From the NCBI GenBank assembly GCA_016201065.1, contig JACQDL010000047.1, forward strand, positions 1 through 64,000: 64,000 bases of DNA, in the 5' to 3' direction. Numbering within the stretch: the stretch's first letter is position 1; every line of letters begins with the position of its first letter. Source of the stretch: Actinomycetota bacterium. Lineage in GTDB: Bacteria > Actinomycetota > Actinomycetes > Mycobacteriales > JACQDL01. The position numbers and the translations under genes are program-made. Below the pieces are notes generated by a model. The model searched no databases. It was not told where the DNA came from and worked only from the letters and a program-made list of their open reading frames with translations. Below are positions 1-7,405 of the stretch, piece after piece.

Positions 1-1
1 C

Positions 2-127
2 GCGAACATCCAGCGAGAGACCGCCGACCACACCTTCAGCGCCTTCGAATTGTTCATCAAGAATGGGACGTTCAGATACGACTTCGAGCACCTCTCAATC
101 CCGATGGGCGAGGCCGATTTTGTTTAA
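2..127 (+). CDS. 3' end of an unidentified gene (partial, left edge)
   Basis: An open frame enters from the left edge and ends at TAA 125-127. It gives a plausible soluble C-terminus (…FSAFELFIKNGTFRYDFEHL…) with mostly G/C third positions, so it looks genuinely coding. I do not recognise the family. Its stop overlaps the stop of the convergent MFS gene (124-126) by two bases, which suggests the two genes were brought together by recombination. Confidence 0.45.
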   Translation, partial: ANIQRETADHTFSAFELFIKNGTFRYDFEHLSIPMGEADFV

Positions 128-1290
128 TTGCGGCCATAGCTGGCTGTGATGGTGACGAGCGGCAGCGCATACCCCGCGACGCCGGCGGCGACTGGCATCA
201 GGGACAGGACGAGGGTGCCGGCGACCACTCCGGAGAGGCCGACGACAACCATGGTGTCGGCGCCGAAGCGGTCTGCGGCACGTCCCGCCGGGACCCCGGT
301 GAGGGCGGACACCACTGGGCCGGCCGACATGACCAAGCCGACGAAGACGGGTGCCAGGCCCAGGGCACGGGCGAGGTGGAAGGGGCCGACGACGAGCGTC
401 GTCATCATCACGGTCGAGACCAGTGCGCTGGTCGTCAGTCCAGTTGTGAGTGTCAGGTTACGGAACAAGGACAGCCGCAGCAACGGTGCCGGAACGCGGG
501 TCTCGACGAGCACGAACAGCACGAGGCCGGCCGCGGAGGTGACCAACAGGGCCAGCGTGAGAGGACCGAACGCCTCGCCTTCGATGGTCATTGCCAGTGC
601 GTAGGCGCCGAGCGTCAGGGCCAGCAACAGGGTCCCCAGAGAATCGAACCGGGGGCGGCTTCGGGCTTGGTCCGACGCGGGAGTCGGAAGTACCCGCACG
701 GCCAGGAGCAGCGTGAGCGCCCCCAGCGGCACACTGATGAGAAAGATCGCACGCCATCCGATGCCCGTTATCAGCAGACCTCCGAGTGACGGTCCCGTAG
801 CGGTGCCGATGGCCGACATGGTCCCGAGCAGTCCCATGGCGCTGCCGGTTCGCTCCCTTGGAACCGTCTCGCTCACGAATGCCATGGTCAGCGCCATCAT
901 GCAGGCGGCTCCGACTCCTTGAAGGCTTCTCGCAGCGATGAGGAGGGGGAGCGTGGGGGCGATGCCACACAGCAGCGTGGCGACCGTGAAGAGCCCGATG
1001 CCGCCCAGCAGGAGCCGGCGCTTTCCGGCGATGTCTCCCAGGCGCCCGGCGCCCACGATGAGCGTCGTGATGGCGAGCAGGTAGGCGATGACGATCCATT
1101 GCACTTGGCTGAACGACGCGTCGAACGCCTCCGCCATCGTTGGTAGGCCCACATTGGCGATGCTGATGTTCAGAGAGGGCAAGAGCATGGACAGGGACAG
1201 GCCGGCCGTTGCCCAACCCAGCGGTCGTCGGGGCTGCGCGGCCGTCGATGCGCCGCGTGCAGGGGTAGTCGCTGATGTCAAGACGCTCAT
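124..1290 (-). CDS. MFS drug-efflux transporter, DHA2/EmrB-type, C-terminally truncated
   Basis: Predicted proton-driven multidrug exporter of the major facilitator superfamily. The N-terminus has the usual DHA2 pattern: a first membrane helix at residues ~25-45 (LSMLLPSLNISIANVGLP), then loop motif GRLGDIAGKRR and motif C-like GTATGPSLGG, with about 11 hydrophobic segments in 388 residues. DHA2 pumps usually have 14 segments and roughly 470-500 residues. This copy stops abruptly after …PLVTITASYGRN, where relatives continue through the last helices. ATG 1288-1290 is the start. It is divergent from a LysR regulator, a typical regulator-pump pair. The missing C-terminal helices make transport activity doubtful. 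Family assignment is secure; function is not. Confidence 0.8.
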   Translation of the reverse strand: MSVLTSATTPARGASTAAQPRRPLGWATAGLSLSMLLPSLNISIANVGLPTMAEAFDASFSQVQWIVIAYLLAITTLIVGAGRLGDIAGKRRLLLGGIGLFTVATLLCGIAPTLPLLIAARSLQGVGAACMMALTMAFVSETVPRERTGSAMGLLGTMSAIGTATGPSLGGLLITGIGWRAIFLISVPLGALTLLLAVRVLPTPASDQARSRPRFDSLGTLLLALTLGAYALAMTIEGEAFGPLTLALLVTSAAGLVLFVLVETRVPAPLLRLSLFRNLTLTTGLTTSALVSTVMMTTLVVGPFHLARALGLAPVFVGLVMSAGPVVSALTGVPAGRAADRFGADTMVVVGLSGVVAGTLVLSLMPVAAGVAGYALPLVTITASYGRN

Positions 1291-1418
1291 CGCTTTCTGC
1301 CGAGGATGGGGTGTGCCCCGAAGCTAGGCCCTGCCGGGGAGAGGCGGAAGATGCAAAGTATGCAAGAAACATGTGCGCCTGACGCCATATCGCGCCGGAT
1401 TTGTGCCACAATCGCATC
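1291..1418. promoter_or_regulatory. Divergent MFS/LysR promoter region with a short direct repeat
   Basis: This 128-bp divergent intergenic region lies between the MFS start and the preferred LysR start. It contains a direct repeat ATGCAA-AGT-ATGCAA at 1351-1365. LysR-type regulators usually bind the region they share with a divergent target. The binding role is inferred from position only. Confidence 0.3.
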
Positions 1419-2354
1419 ATGCCGAGGCCGGACCTGAACCTGCTGGTCACACTGGATGTGCTGCTCGACGAGGGCAGCGTCACCCGCGCGGGGGAGCGGC
1501 TGCGCCTGAGCCCCTCCGCGATGAGCCGCGCCCTCGCTCGGTTGCGTCGGACGACGGGTGACCCACTGCTGGTCAGAGCCGGTCGTGGGCTGGTACCCAC
1601 GCCACGCGCCCTCGAGCTCCGAGAGCGCGTTCGCGTGCTGGTTCACGAAGCCGAGGCGGTCCTGCGTCCCGCCGAGCGGCTCGACCTGGGAGCGCTCGAC
1701 AGGACGTTCACGCTGCGCAGCAGCGATGGGTTCGTCGAGAGTTTCGGTCCCGAGCTGGTGGCCCGGGTCGGCACGGAGGCACCCGGCGTGCGTCTGCGCT
1801 TCGTGCAGAAGACCAAGAAGGACACCACCCCGCTCCGGGACGGCACCGTAGATCTTGAAACCGGTGTCATCGAAGGCACTCTGGCACCTGACGTCATGAC
1901 CCGACCGTTGTTCACCGACCGTTTCGTTGGCGTGGTGCGCCGCGAACATCCCCTTGGCAGCACGACGGTCACCCCGGCCACGTATGCGTCAGGCCGGCAC
2001 GTGCACGTCTCGAGACGAGGACTGACAGAGGGGCTGGTCGATGAGGCATTTCGCCCAACTGGTCGGGAACGGGCGGTGGTCACCGTGGTGGATGGGTTCG
2101 GGGCCGCGTTGGCACTGGCGAGGGCCTCGGACCTGATCGCCACGGTTCCAGAACGCCAGACGGAGAACTTGAGGGAGGGGATGCACTCCTTCTCACTGCC
2201 TTTCCCCGCACCGGAAGTGACCGTGTCGTTGCTCTGGCACGTCCGGCTGGACGCGGACCCGGCGCATCGGTGGCTTCGGGAATGCGTGCTGAGCGTGTGC
2301 AGGCAACGGACCGACCAGACACCCGCGGCGGGGCAGCCAGGCATGGCGCCGTGA
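1419..2354 (+). CDS. LysR-family transcriptional regulator
   Basis: DNA-binding activator or repressor of the LysR family. An N-terminal winged helix-turn-helix covers residues ~1-60 (LNLLVTLDVLLDEGSVTRAG, then SPSAMSRALARLR) and is followed by a periplasmic-binding-protein-like effector domain (LDRTFTLRSSDGF onward). ATG 1419 is preferred over an upstream in-frame TTG at 1401 because it places the usual R-x-D-L-N-L-L start near the N-terminus. Length is about 311 residues, normal for the family. It is transcribed divergently from the MFS transporter gene, so control of that pump is the obvious hypothesis. The effector is unknown. Confidence 0.88.
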   Translation: MPRPDLNLLVTLDVLLDEGSVTRAGERLRLSPSAMSRALARLRRTTGDPLLVRAGRGLVPTPRALELRERVRVLVHEAEAVLRPAERLDLGALDRTFTLRSSDGFVESFGPELVARVGTEAPGVRLRFVQKTKKDTTPLRDGTVDLETGVIEGTLAPDVMTRPLFTDRFVGVVRREHPLGSTTVTPATYASGRHVHVSRRGLTEGLVDEAFRPTGRERAVVTVVDGFGAALALARASDLIATVPERQTENLREGMHSFSLPFPAPEVTVSLLWHVRLDADPAHRWLRECVLSVCRQRTDQTPAAGQPGMAP

Positions 2355-2369
2355 AGCCCGCGGCGGTCC

Positions 2370-2510
2370 ATAGGCGACCGACACACCGGCGATGCCGGCC
2401 CCAATCACCGCGACGTCCGCCCCGATAGCGTCCACGGTGGCAACTCGGCGGGCCGTTCCGGACCCCGACAGGGTGGTGGAGGCGGGGCCGATCCCGGGTT
2501 GCGACGCCAT
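2370..2510 (-). pseudogene. Remnant of an FAD-dependent oxidoreductase N-terminus
   Basis: The minus-strand frame reads …ATVDAIGADVAVIGAGIAG VSVAY…, the N-terminal FAD/NAD-binding Rossmann strand with GxGxxG typical of DadA/glycine-oxidase-like flavoenzymes. Homology stops after about 47 residues, just before the LysR stop codon. Beyond that the frame is only the antisense of lysR. It is read as a fragment left by a deletion. The remaining 2511-2700 holds nothing I can assign. Confidence 0.4.
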
Positions 2511-2707
2511 CGTCCCAGCCTATGCAGGGAAAGCGGCTGTCTGTGGCGGGTCTCGGTGTTCGCCGGCCGGGCTCGCGATCCTACCGCCGGTCGTTGTGCC
2601 GTTGACACCGGTGCGTCGTGGGTGGTCGCGGCGTTGGCGGATCTGTTCGTCTCGTGGTCGTCGTCGGATGGCGACCACGCCGGGACACCACCGCAAGATT
2701 GGTTCGA

Positions 2708-2721
2708 ATGTTGATCAACAT
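2708..2721. promoter_or_regulatory. 14-bp perfect palindrome upstream of the antitoxin gene
   Basis: ATGTTGATCAACAT is a perfect inverted repeat ending 17 bp before the antitoxin ATG. YefM/Phd antitoxins commonly repress their own operon by binding such short palindromes, so this is a likely autoregulatory operator. Confidence 0.5.
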
Positions 2722-2738
2722 GGGGTACGAATCTGACC

Positions 2739-3038
2739 ATGACCATCGCGGCGACACCGGTGCCGATCTCGGAGGCGAAGGCCCACCTCTCTGAGCTCGT
2801 GCGTCGGGTACGCCAGCAGCACGAGCGGATCACGTTGACCCGCAACGGTGAAGCTGAGGTCGTCCTGGTTTCCGTTGAGGATCTCGAAGGGCTGGAGATG
2901 ACGTTGGAGATCCTCGGCGACTCGGAGTCGGTGGCTCGGATCTCGGAGAGTTTGAGCGCGCTGGGTCGGGGCGAACCTGGTGTCGACCTGGCGACGGTGC
3001 GCACCGATCTGGCTCGCCGCCGCGCTCTCGGCGCGTGA
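2739..3038 (+). CDS. Type II antitoxin, Phd/YefM family
   Basis: A 99-residue antitoxin that should neutralise the toxin encoded next and repress the operon. The N-terminal Phd/YefM DNA-binding fold is clear (VPISEAKAHLSELVRRVR, then ITLTRNGEAEVVLVSVEDLE). The C-terminal tail, rich in Leu, Glu and Arg, would wrap the toxin. ATG 2739 follows a palindromic operator candidate. The toxin start overlaps this gene's stop (GTGA), the tight coupling normal for these modules. The partner suggests RelBE/YefM-YoeB-like pairing. Confidence 0.85.
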   Translation: MTIAATPVPISEAKAHLSELVRRVRQQHERITLTRNGEAEVVLVSVEDLEGLEMTLEILGDSESVARISESLSALGRGEPGVDLATVRTDLARRRALGA

Positions 3039-3331
3039 CCGGTGAGGATGAGGCCGGGTCGGCGGGGTACGAGGTGCGGTTCCAACCCGCGACGCGGCGA
3101 GCGGTAGCCAAGCGTCTGCCGCAGTCAGTGGCCGCCGCGGTGCTGGAGTTCTGCCAGAACGCCCTGGCGGTCAACCCGCATCGGGTTGGCAAGCCGCTGG
3201 TTGGTCCGCTGGCGGGGTGTCACGGTGCCCGGCGTGGCACGTACCGGGTTGTCTACCGGGTCGACGAGGACACCCAGCTCGTGCACGTCCTTGATGTTGA
3301 TCACCGTGCTGACGTTGACCGACCGCGTTGA
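3035..3331 (+). CDS. Type II toxin, RelE/ParE superfamily
   Basis: A 98-residue toxin, probably a ribosome-dependent mRNA endonuclease of the RelE branch. Recognisable elements are YEVRFQPATRRAVAKRLP at the N-terminus and the RelE-like core strand GARRGTYRVVYRVDEDTQLVHVLDV near the end, with the basic Arg residues expected at the active surface. It starts at GTG 3035, overlapping the antitoxin stop by four bases, so the two are translationally coupled. The C-terminus (…DHRADVDRPR) is normal length. Plasmid or chromosomal maintenance roles cannot be separated by sequence. Confidence 0.85.
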   Translation: MTGEDEAGSAGYEVRFQPATRRAVAKRLPQSVAAAVLEFCQNALAVNPHRVGKPLVGPLAGCHGARRGTYRVVYRVDEDTQLVHVLDVDHRADVDRPR

Positions 3332-3429
3332 CCGCGAGGGCGCGACTGGTCGGCGTGTTCGTCGATGGCCAGGCAGTGGGAAGCCGGCAGGTGCCGTGTC
3401 TCTCGACCCGCGGATCGCTTCCATCGACC

Positions 3430-4092
3430 TCAGGCGGGATGCACCTTGACGCAGCAGCGCCCGGGGCCGGGGTCGAGCACGGCGGCGTGGTCGGTGTCGT
3501 CGAGTCCTGCGGTGATGCCCCGGATGAGTTCGAGGTTGAGGCCGCAGACGATGTGGGTGTGTCGGACGGCCAGGCGGTGGAAGGGGCAGTTGCCGAGCAG
3601 CAGGCCGCCACGGCCATCGTCCCGCGGTTCGAACCCGTGAGTCTCGAGGGCCTGGCGCAGGTCGGTGGCGCCCGCGCCGATGGCGCGTCCGGTGTCGGCG
3701 GCAACGCCCACCAAGGCGTCGCCCACGGGCTCGCCGGCGGAGATGGAGCGTTCGATCGCAGCCGCCATCACCTCACCGGCTAGGTCATAGCGGCGGTCCG
3801 GTACCGAGACCGAGATCTCGTCGCGGGCGCGCCGGTAGAGCTTCGCCGGCCGACCCGAGCCCGGGCCGGTACGTCCGGTCAGCCGGCGGAACTCCACCGC
3901 CAGGAGGCCCTGCTCGGCGAGCCTGTCCAGGTGGAAGGCGGCGCTGCGACGGGTGACACCCAACGTCGACGCGGCCTGGTCGCGGCTGATCGGCTCATCC
4001 CGACGGCACACCAGGTCGTAGACGGCGCGCCGGGCCGGGTCACCCAGGGCCGTCACAGCTGACACCCGGTCGGCCAACGCGCGCTCGTCCAT
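3430..4092 (-). CDS. SufR-like HTH regulator with cysteine-rich sensor domain
   Basis: A 220-residue regulator. Residues ~10-75 form an ArsR/DeoR-like winged helix (ALGDPARRAVYDLVCRR, then TRRSAAFHLDRLAEQGLL). The C-terminal half carries C169, C183 and C213/C214 (GNCPFH…HIVCGLN…GRCC). In SufR-type regulators a similar spaced cysteine set holds an Fe-S cluster that senses iron or redox state, so a redox or iron sensor is likely. It is divergent from the DoxX-FolE-ferredoxin reductase operon across 84 bp containing a strong sigma-70-like promoter, making that operon its probable target. Cluster binding is inferred; no other metal can be excluded. Confidence 0.78.
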   Translation of the reverse strand: MDERALADRVSAVTALGDPARRAVYDLVCRRDEPISRDQAASTLGVTRRSAAFHLDRLAEQGLLAVEFRRLTGRTGPGSGRPAKLYRRARDEISVSVPDRRYDLAGEVMAAAIERSISAGEPVGDALVGVAADTGRAIGAGATDLRQALETHGFEPRDDGRGGLLLGNCPFHRLAVRHTHIVCGLNLELIRGITAGLDDTDHAAVLDPGPGRCCVKVHPA

Positions 4093-4117
4093 GACCCCAC
4101 TCTAAAGCACGCGACTC

Positions 4118-4146
4118 TTGACGAAAGACTCTACCAATTCTATAGT
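4118..4146 (+). promoter_or_regulatory. Consensus housekeeping promoter for the doxX operon
   Basis: TTGACG (4118-4123) is followed after exactly 17 bp by TATAGT (4141-4146), an excellent sigma-70 promoter for a GC-rich genome. A ribosome-binding site AGAAGGAG (4164-4171) precedes the doxX ATG at 4177. GACTCT occurs twice (4113-4118 and again around 4128-4133) flanking the -35 region and may be part of the operator for the divergent SufR-like regulator. Confidence 0.7.
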
Positions 4147-4176
4147 CCATCGATCACGACTTTAGAAGGAGATCCG

Positions 4177-4629
4177 ATGGCCACCCCGCCCGCCACCCGC
4201 CCTCTCACTGCCTCCTCCGTCGTCCGGACCCTGCTCTCGGCCGACCCCGCCCGGCAGGCATTCCTGCTGTTGCGCACCGTGTTCACGGTCGCGCCCTTGC
4301 TGTTCGGGTTCGACAAGTTCGCCAACGTGCTGGTCCACTGGCCGACCTACCTGGCCCCGCGACTGAACGACATGGTTCCGGGCAGCGGGCAGCAGGCGAT
4401 GTACGCGGTCGGAGTCATCGAGGTGGTCGCCGGTCTAGCGGTTGCTGCCCGACCCCGCTTCGGCGCACCGCTGGTCGCCGCGTGGCTGGCCGGGATCATC
4501 GTGAACCTTCTGCTGGTGCCGGGTTTCTACGACATCGCCCTGCGCGACTTCGGGCTGTTGGTCGCCGCGGTGGCGCTGTGGCGGCTCGCGGTCGCGCAGC
4601 CGGACGGCCGTACGCGGACCCCGCGGTGA
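4177..4629 (+). CDS. DoxX-family membrane protein
   Basis: A 150-residue integral membrane protein with four hydrophobic segments (LLLRTVFTVAPLLFGFDKFA, the MYAVGVIEVVAGLAVA segment, VAAWLAGIIVNLLLVPGFYD, and the LLVAAVALWRLAVA segment), the layout of the DoxX/SURF4 family. Members often accompany redox enzymes and help keep membrane redox balance, though the activity is poorly defined. It is first in an operon with folE-like and ferredoxin reductase-like genes. Its stop overlaps the next start as ATGA at 4626-4631. The promoter and ribosome-binding site are strong, and it is likely controlled by the divergent SufR-like regulator. Confidence 0.8.
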   Translation: MATPPATRPLTASSVVRTLLSADPARQAFLLLRTVFTVAPLLFGFDKFANVLVHWPTYLAPRLNDMVPGSGQQAMYAVGVIEVVAGLAVAARPRFGAPLVAAWLAGIIVNLLLVPGFYDIALRDFGLLVAAVALWRLAVAQPDGRTRTPR

Positions 4630-5168
4630 TGACAGAACCACATTCTGGTGGCAGGTTCCGGGCGCTGCCGGGAGGGGCCGAACCGGACCTGGACGCCGCG
4701 ACCAAGGCGGTAGCCGACCTGCTCACCGCTCTAGGGCGTAACCTGACCGACGAGCACCTGGCCCAGACCCCTCGCCGGGTGGCGGCTGCTTTCGTCGAGA
4801 TGCTCACCCCGCAGCCGTTCGCGACCACCAGCTTCCCCAACGTGCACGAGGACCCGGACGACAACGCACACGACGGATCGGGGTATGACGGGCTGGTGCT
4901 GGCCCGCGACATCCCGTTGCAGTCGCTGTGCGCCCACCACCTGCTGCCCTTCACCGAACGGCTGACCACCCAGATCGCGACGTGGCTGGAGCAGCACCTC
5001 GGCGCCCGAGGCGTCGGGGTGGTGATCGAGGCCGAGCACCTGTGCATGTCCCTGCGCGGGGTGCGGGCCGCCGGCACCCGAACGGTGACGTCCTCAGTAC
5101 ACGGGCTGCTGCGCACCGACCCGCAGACTCGGCATGAGTTCTTCAGCCTGACCCTCACCGGCCGCTGA
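4629..5168 (+). CDS. folE: GTP cyclohydrolase I-like protein with an internal deletion
   Basis: Related to FolE, which converts GTP to dihydroneopterin triphosphate. ATG 4629 is chosen because it overlaps the doxX stop; the longer frame back to 4482 is only the doxX shadow. Zinc ligands are visible (C101 and H104 in LCAHHLLPF, C139 in EAEHLCMSLRGV), and the C-terminal TRTVTSSVHGLL/FFSLT block is normal. However, LLPF is followed at once by TERLTTQIA. FolE proteins have roughly 35 residues between these points, including the conserved H-V-x-Y strand and G-L-S-K-L helix. The protein is therefore 179 residues and lacks part of the substrate site in frame. It may be inactive, repurposed, or an assembly collapse. 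Confidence 0.75.
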   Translation: MTEPHSGGRFRALPGGAEPDLDAATKAVADLLTALGRNLTDEHLAQTPRRVAAAFVEMLTPQPFATTSFPNVHEDPDDNAHDGSGYDGLVLARDIPLQSLCAHHLLPFTERLTTQIATWLEQHLGARGVGVVIEAEHLCMSLRGVRAAGTRTVTSSVHGLLRTDPQTRHEFFSLTLTGR

Positions 5169-5193
5169 CGCGGCGCATACCGAGAGGACCGAG

Positions 5194-6441
5194 ATGGCCG
5201 CCGCACCGCGGACCTTCCTGATCGTCGGCGCCGGCCTCGCCGGAGCCAAGGCCGCGCAGACCTTGCGCGAGCAAGGCTTCGACGGCCGGCTGCTGCTGGT
5301 CGGCGCCGAGCCCGAGCGTCCCTACGAACGCCCTGCACTGTCCAAGGGGTATCTGTCCGGCTCCGCGTCACGGGACTCGCTCTATGTCCATGACCAGGAG
5401 TGGTACGGGAACCACGGAGTCGAGCTGAGGACGGACGTCACCGTCACCGACCTCGACGCAGCCGCCCACCAGGTCGTCCTGGACGACGGCGACCACGTGC
5501 ACTACGACAAGCTGCTGCTCGCCACCGGTTCCTCGGCCCGCCGGCTGCCGTTACCGGGGCTGGATCTGGACGGGGTGCGGTACCTGCGGCAGCTACCGGA
5601 CGCCGAGCGGCTGGCCGAAGACCTGTCCGGCGGTGGCCGCCGGGTGGTGATCGTGGGCGGCGGGTGGATCGGCCTTGAGGTAGCGGCTGCCGCCCGGGGC
5701 CACGGCAACCAGGTCGTCGTTGTGGAGCGGCAGGGCACGGTGCTACCCGCGGCACTGGGACCGGAGCTGGGCGAGGTCTTCGCACGCCTGCACCGCGACC
5801 ACGATGTCGACCTGCGGCTCGGCACCGGGGTCCATGCCTTCGAGGGCGTCGGCGGCCGGATCACCTCCGTGACGACCGGGGCTGGGGAGGACCTGACCAC
5901 CGACCTGGTCGTGATCGGCGTGGGGGCCCAGCCGAACACGGAGTTGGCCGCGAGAGCCGGCCTGGCCGTCGACAACGGCGTCGTGGTGGACGCGGCACTG
6001 AGATCCTCTCACCCCGACGTCTTCGCGGCCGGCGATGTCGCGAACGCCTACCACCCGTTGCTCGGTCGGCAGCTGCGGGTCGAGCACTGGGCCAACGCAC
6101 TGCACAGCGGGCCTGCGGCCGCCCGCTCCATGCTGGGCCAGCCGGTCACCTACGACCAGATCCCCTACTTCTACACCGACCAGTACGACCTGGGAATGGA
6201 GTACTCCGGCGATCTCGGACCTGACGGCTACGACCAGATCGTCTACCGCGGCGAGCCCGCCGGCCGGGAGTTCATCGCGTTCTGGCTCAGAGCCGGCCGG
6301 GTCGTAGCGGGTATGAACGTCAACGTCTGGGACGTCGCCGGACCGATCCAGGCACTGATCCGGTCCGGTACGGTCGTCGACCCGGGCCGGCTGGCTGATC
6401 CTGAGGCCCCGCTGGAGCAGCTGACCGCGACGACCCGTTGA
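5194..6441 (+). CDS. FAD/NAD(P)-dependent ferredoxin/rubredoxin reductase-like protein
   Basis: A 415-residue flavoprotein that should pass electrons from NAD(P)H to a ferredoxin or rubredoxin. It has an N-terminal FAD-binding motif (FLIVGAGLAGAKAA), a central NAD(P)-binding motif (VVIVGGGWIGLEVAA), the second FAD motif (HPDVFAAGDVAN) and a C-terminal reductase domain (VEHWANALHSGPAAARSM … FYTDQYDLGMEYSG). Length matches the BphA4/ferredoxin reductase family. It follows folE by 25 bp with GAGAGGA as ribosome-binding site, so it is the third gene of the SufR-linked operon. No ferredoxin gene is adjacent. Confidence 0.88.
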   Translation: MAAAPRTFLIVGAGLAGAKAAQTLREQGFDGRLLLVGAEPERPYERPALSKGYLSGSASRDSLYVHDQEWYGNHGVELRTDVTVTDLDAAAHQVVLDDGDHVHYDKLLLATGSSARRLPLPGLDLDGVRYLRQLPDAERLAEDLSGGGRRVVIVGGGWIGLEVAAAARGHGNQVVVVERQGTVLPAALGPELGEVFARLHRDHDVDLRLGTGVHAFEGVGGRITSVTTGAGEDLTTDLVVIGVGAQPNTELAARAGLAVDNGVVVDAALRSSHPDVFAAGDVANAYHPLLGRQLRVEHWANALHSGPAAARSMLGQPVTYDQIPYFYTDQYDLGMEYSGDLGPDGYDQIVYRGEPAGREFIAFWLRAGRVVAGMNVNVWDVAGPIQALIRSGTVVDPGRLADPEAPLEQLTATTR

Positions 6442-6699
6442 CCCCCACCCCCGCTCCTGCCGGGCGCCTGGGATACCGGCTCGCGACCAAAGGACGAGAT
6501 CACCGACCAGCGCGTGCAGGACGGCCTCCTCATGTACGGCGACGCCGGTATGCTGCATTGCCGTTGCGAGACCGTGGTCCCACGGGGTGCGTACTGGGTC
6601 GCCGGTCAGCATGAGCCGGCCGTCGGCGGGGAGAGACTCGACGGCGGCGCGGTAGTCCTTGGGCGGCGACTCGTTCAACCAAGCCTCGACCATATGCAA
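6442..6699 (-). pseudogene. Possible remnant of an uncharacterised minus-strand gene
   Basis: From TTG 6699 or ATG 6693 the minus strand reads a protein-like stretch (VEAWLNESPPKDYRAAVESL, LTGDPVRTPWDHGLATAMQH, EEAVLHALVGDLVLW) that looks more coding than shadow. It runs without a stop into the antisense of the reductase gene, so its true 3' end is lost. I do not recognise the family. It may be a truncated gene or chance. Confidence 0.22.
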
Positions 6700-6752
6700 C
6701 TACTTGCTCAGCGGATGCAACAGAATGGGGCCTGGCAGTCGGTGGTGAGGGG

Positions 6753-6905
6753 GTGACGGCGATGGCGTCCCAGACGGTCGGCGTACCTGCGGGCAACGTT
6801 GACGGTCATGGAGTCGCTGCGGCGGGCGGAATCACGTTGCCGGGGCCGGTGGCCACACCGGTCGTCTTCGACGTCAACGTTCTGCTTCAGGCCATCCGAC
6901 CAAGG
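6753..6905 (+). pseudogene. Possible PIN-domain toxin remnant
   Basis: The plus frame contains …TPVVFDVNVLLQAIRP (about 6850-6900), the first strand and Asp of a PIN-domain (VapC-like) nuclease. Similarity ends abruptly at about 6905 and the rest of the frame is antisense to the SPFH remnant. A 5' fragment of a VapC-type gene is the best reading, with low confidence. Confidence 0.28.
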
Positions 6906-6937
6906 GCCTGCGGGCCGCCCGACCGGCTCCCACTCGC

Positions 6938-7386
6938 TCAGTGCTCGGCCGTGAGCCGGTCGCTGTGCTTGTCAAACCCGATGTATAGCCGGGCTTCGGC
7001 GTTCGCCCCGAGCGCGCCCAGCGTCTCCAGCTCCCGAAGCCGCAGCAGTGCGGGGTGCTGAGCGTCGGCCTCGGCGGTCAGCCGGGTGGACTCGGCCCGG
7101 GTCTGCGCCGCGACCCGCTCGGCGTCGGCCTTCGAGGTGGCTTCCAGCGCCTCGCGGTCGGCCCGGGTGCGCGCCTCGACCATCTGCGCCTCGGCCGTCC
7201 GCTGCGCGGTCAGCACCCGGTTCATGACGTCCTGCAGGTTTCCGGGGAACACCAGATCCTTGACGTCCGCCCGGATGATTTTCACACCGTACCCGGTGGC
7301 GACACCCTCGACATCGCGCAGGATGTCCTCGCTGAGCTGGTTGCGGTTGGTCAGGATCGCCTCAATGGTTGGCGCCTGACTTCGTG
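6938..7386 (-). pseudogene. SPFH/band-7 (slipin-like) protein, N-terminus missing
   Basis: The frame reads TIEAILTNRNQLSEDIL, then EGVATGYGVKIIRADVKDLV, then a charged Ala/Glu/Arg-rich helix (AEAQMVEARTRADREAL…). This is the C-terminal half of a band-7/slipin membrane-scaffold protein. The N-terminal membrane hairpin and most of the SPFH core are absent. Upstream the frame meets the stop codon of the AAA ATPase gene at 7406-7408 in the same frame. Only a GTG at 7285 could start translation, giving 115 residues. It is treated as a decayed gene. Confidence 0.6.
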
Positions 7387-7405
7387 ATACAGATCCCGGT
7401 TCGGA

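Noticed and set aside
4482-4628. N-terminal extension of the FolE-like protein
   Set aside because: The extra 49 residues are the out-of-frame shadow of doxX. ATG 4629 overlapping the doxX stop is the natural start.
6700-6802. A 33-codon minus-strand frame starting MTVNVARRYADRL
   Set aside because: It has no convincing ribosome-binding site, no recognisable family, and ends in a remnant region. It could be the front of a frameshifted gene but cannot be supported.
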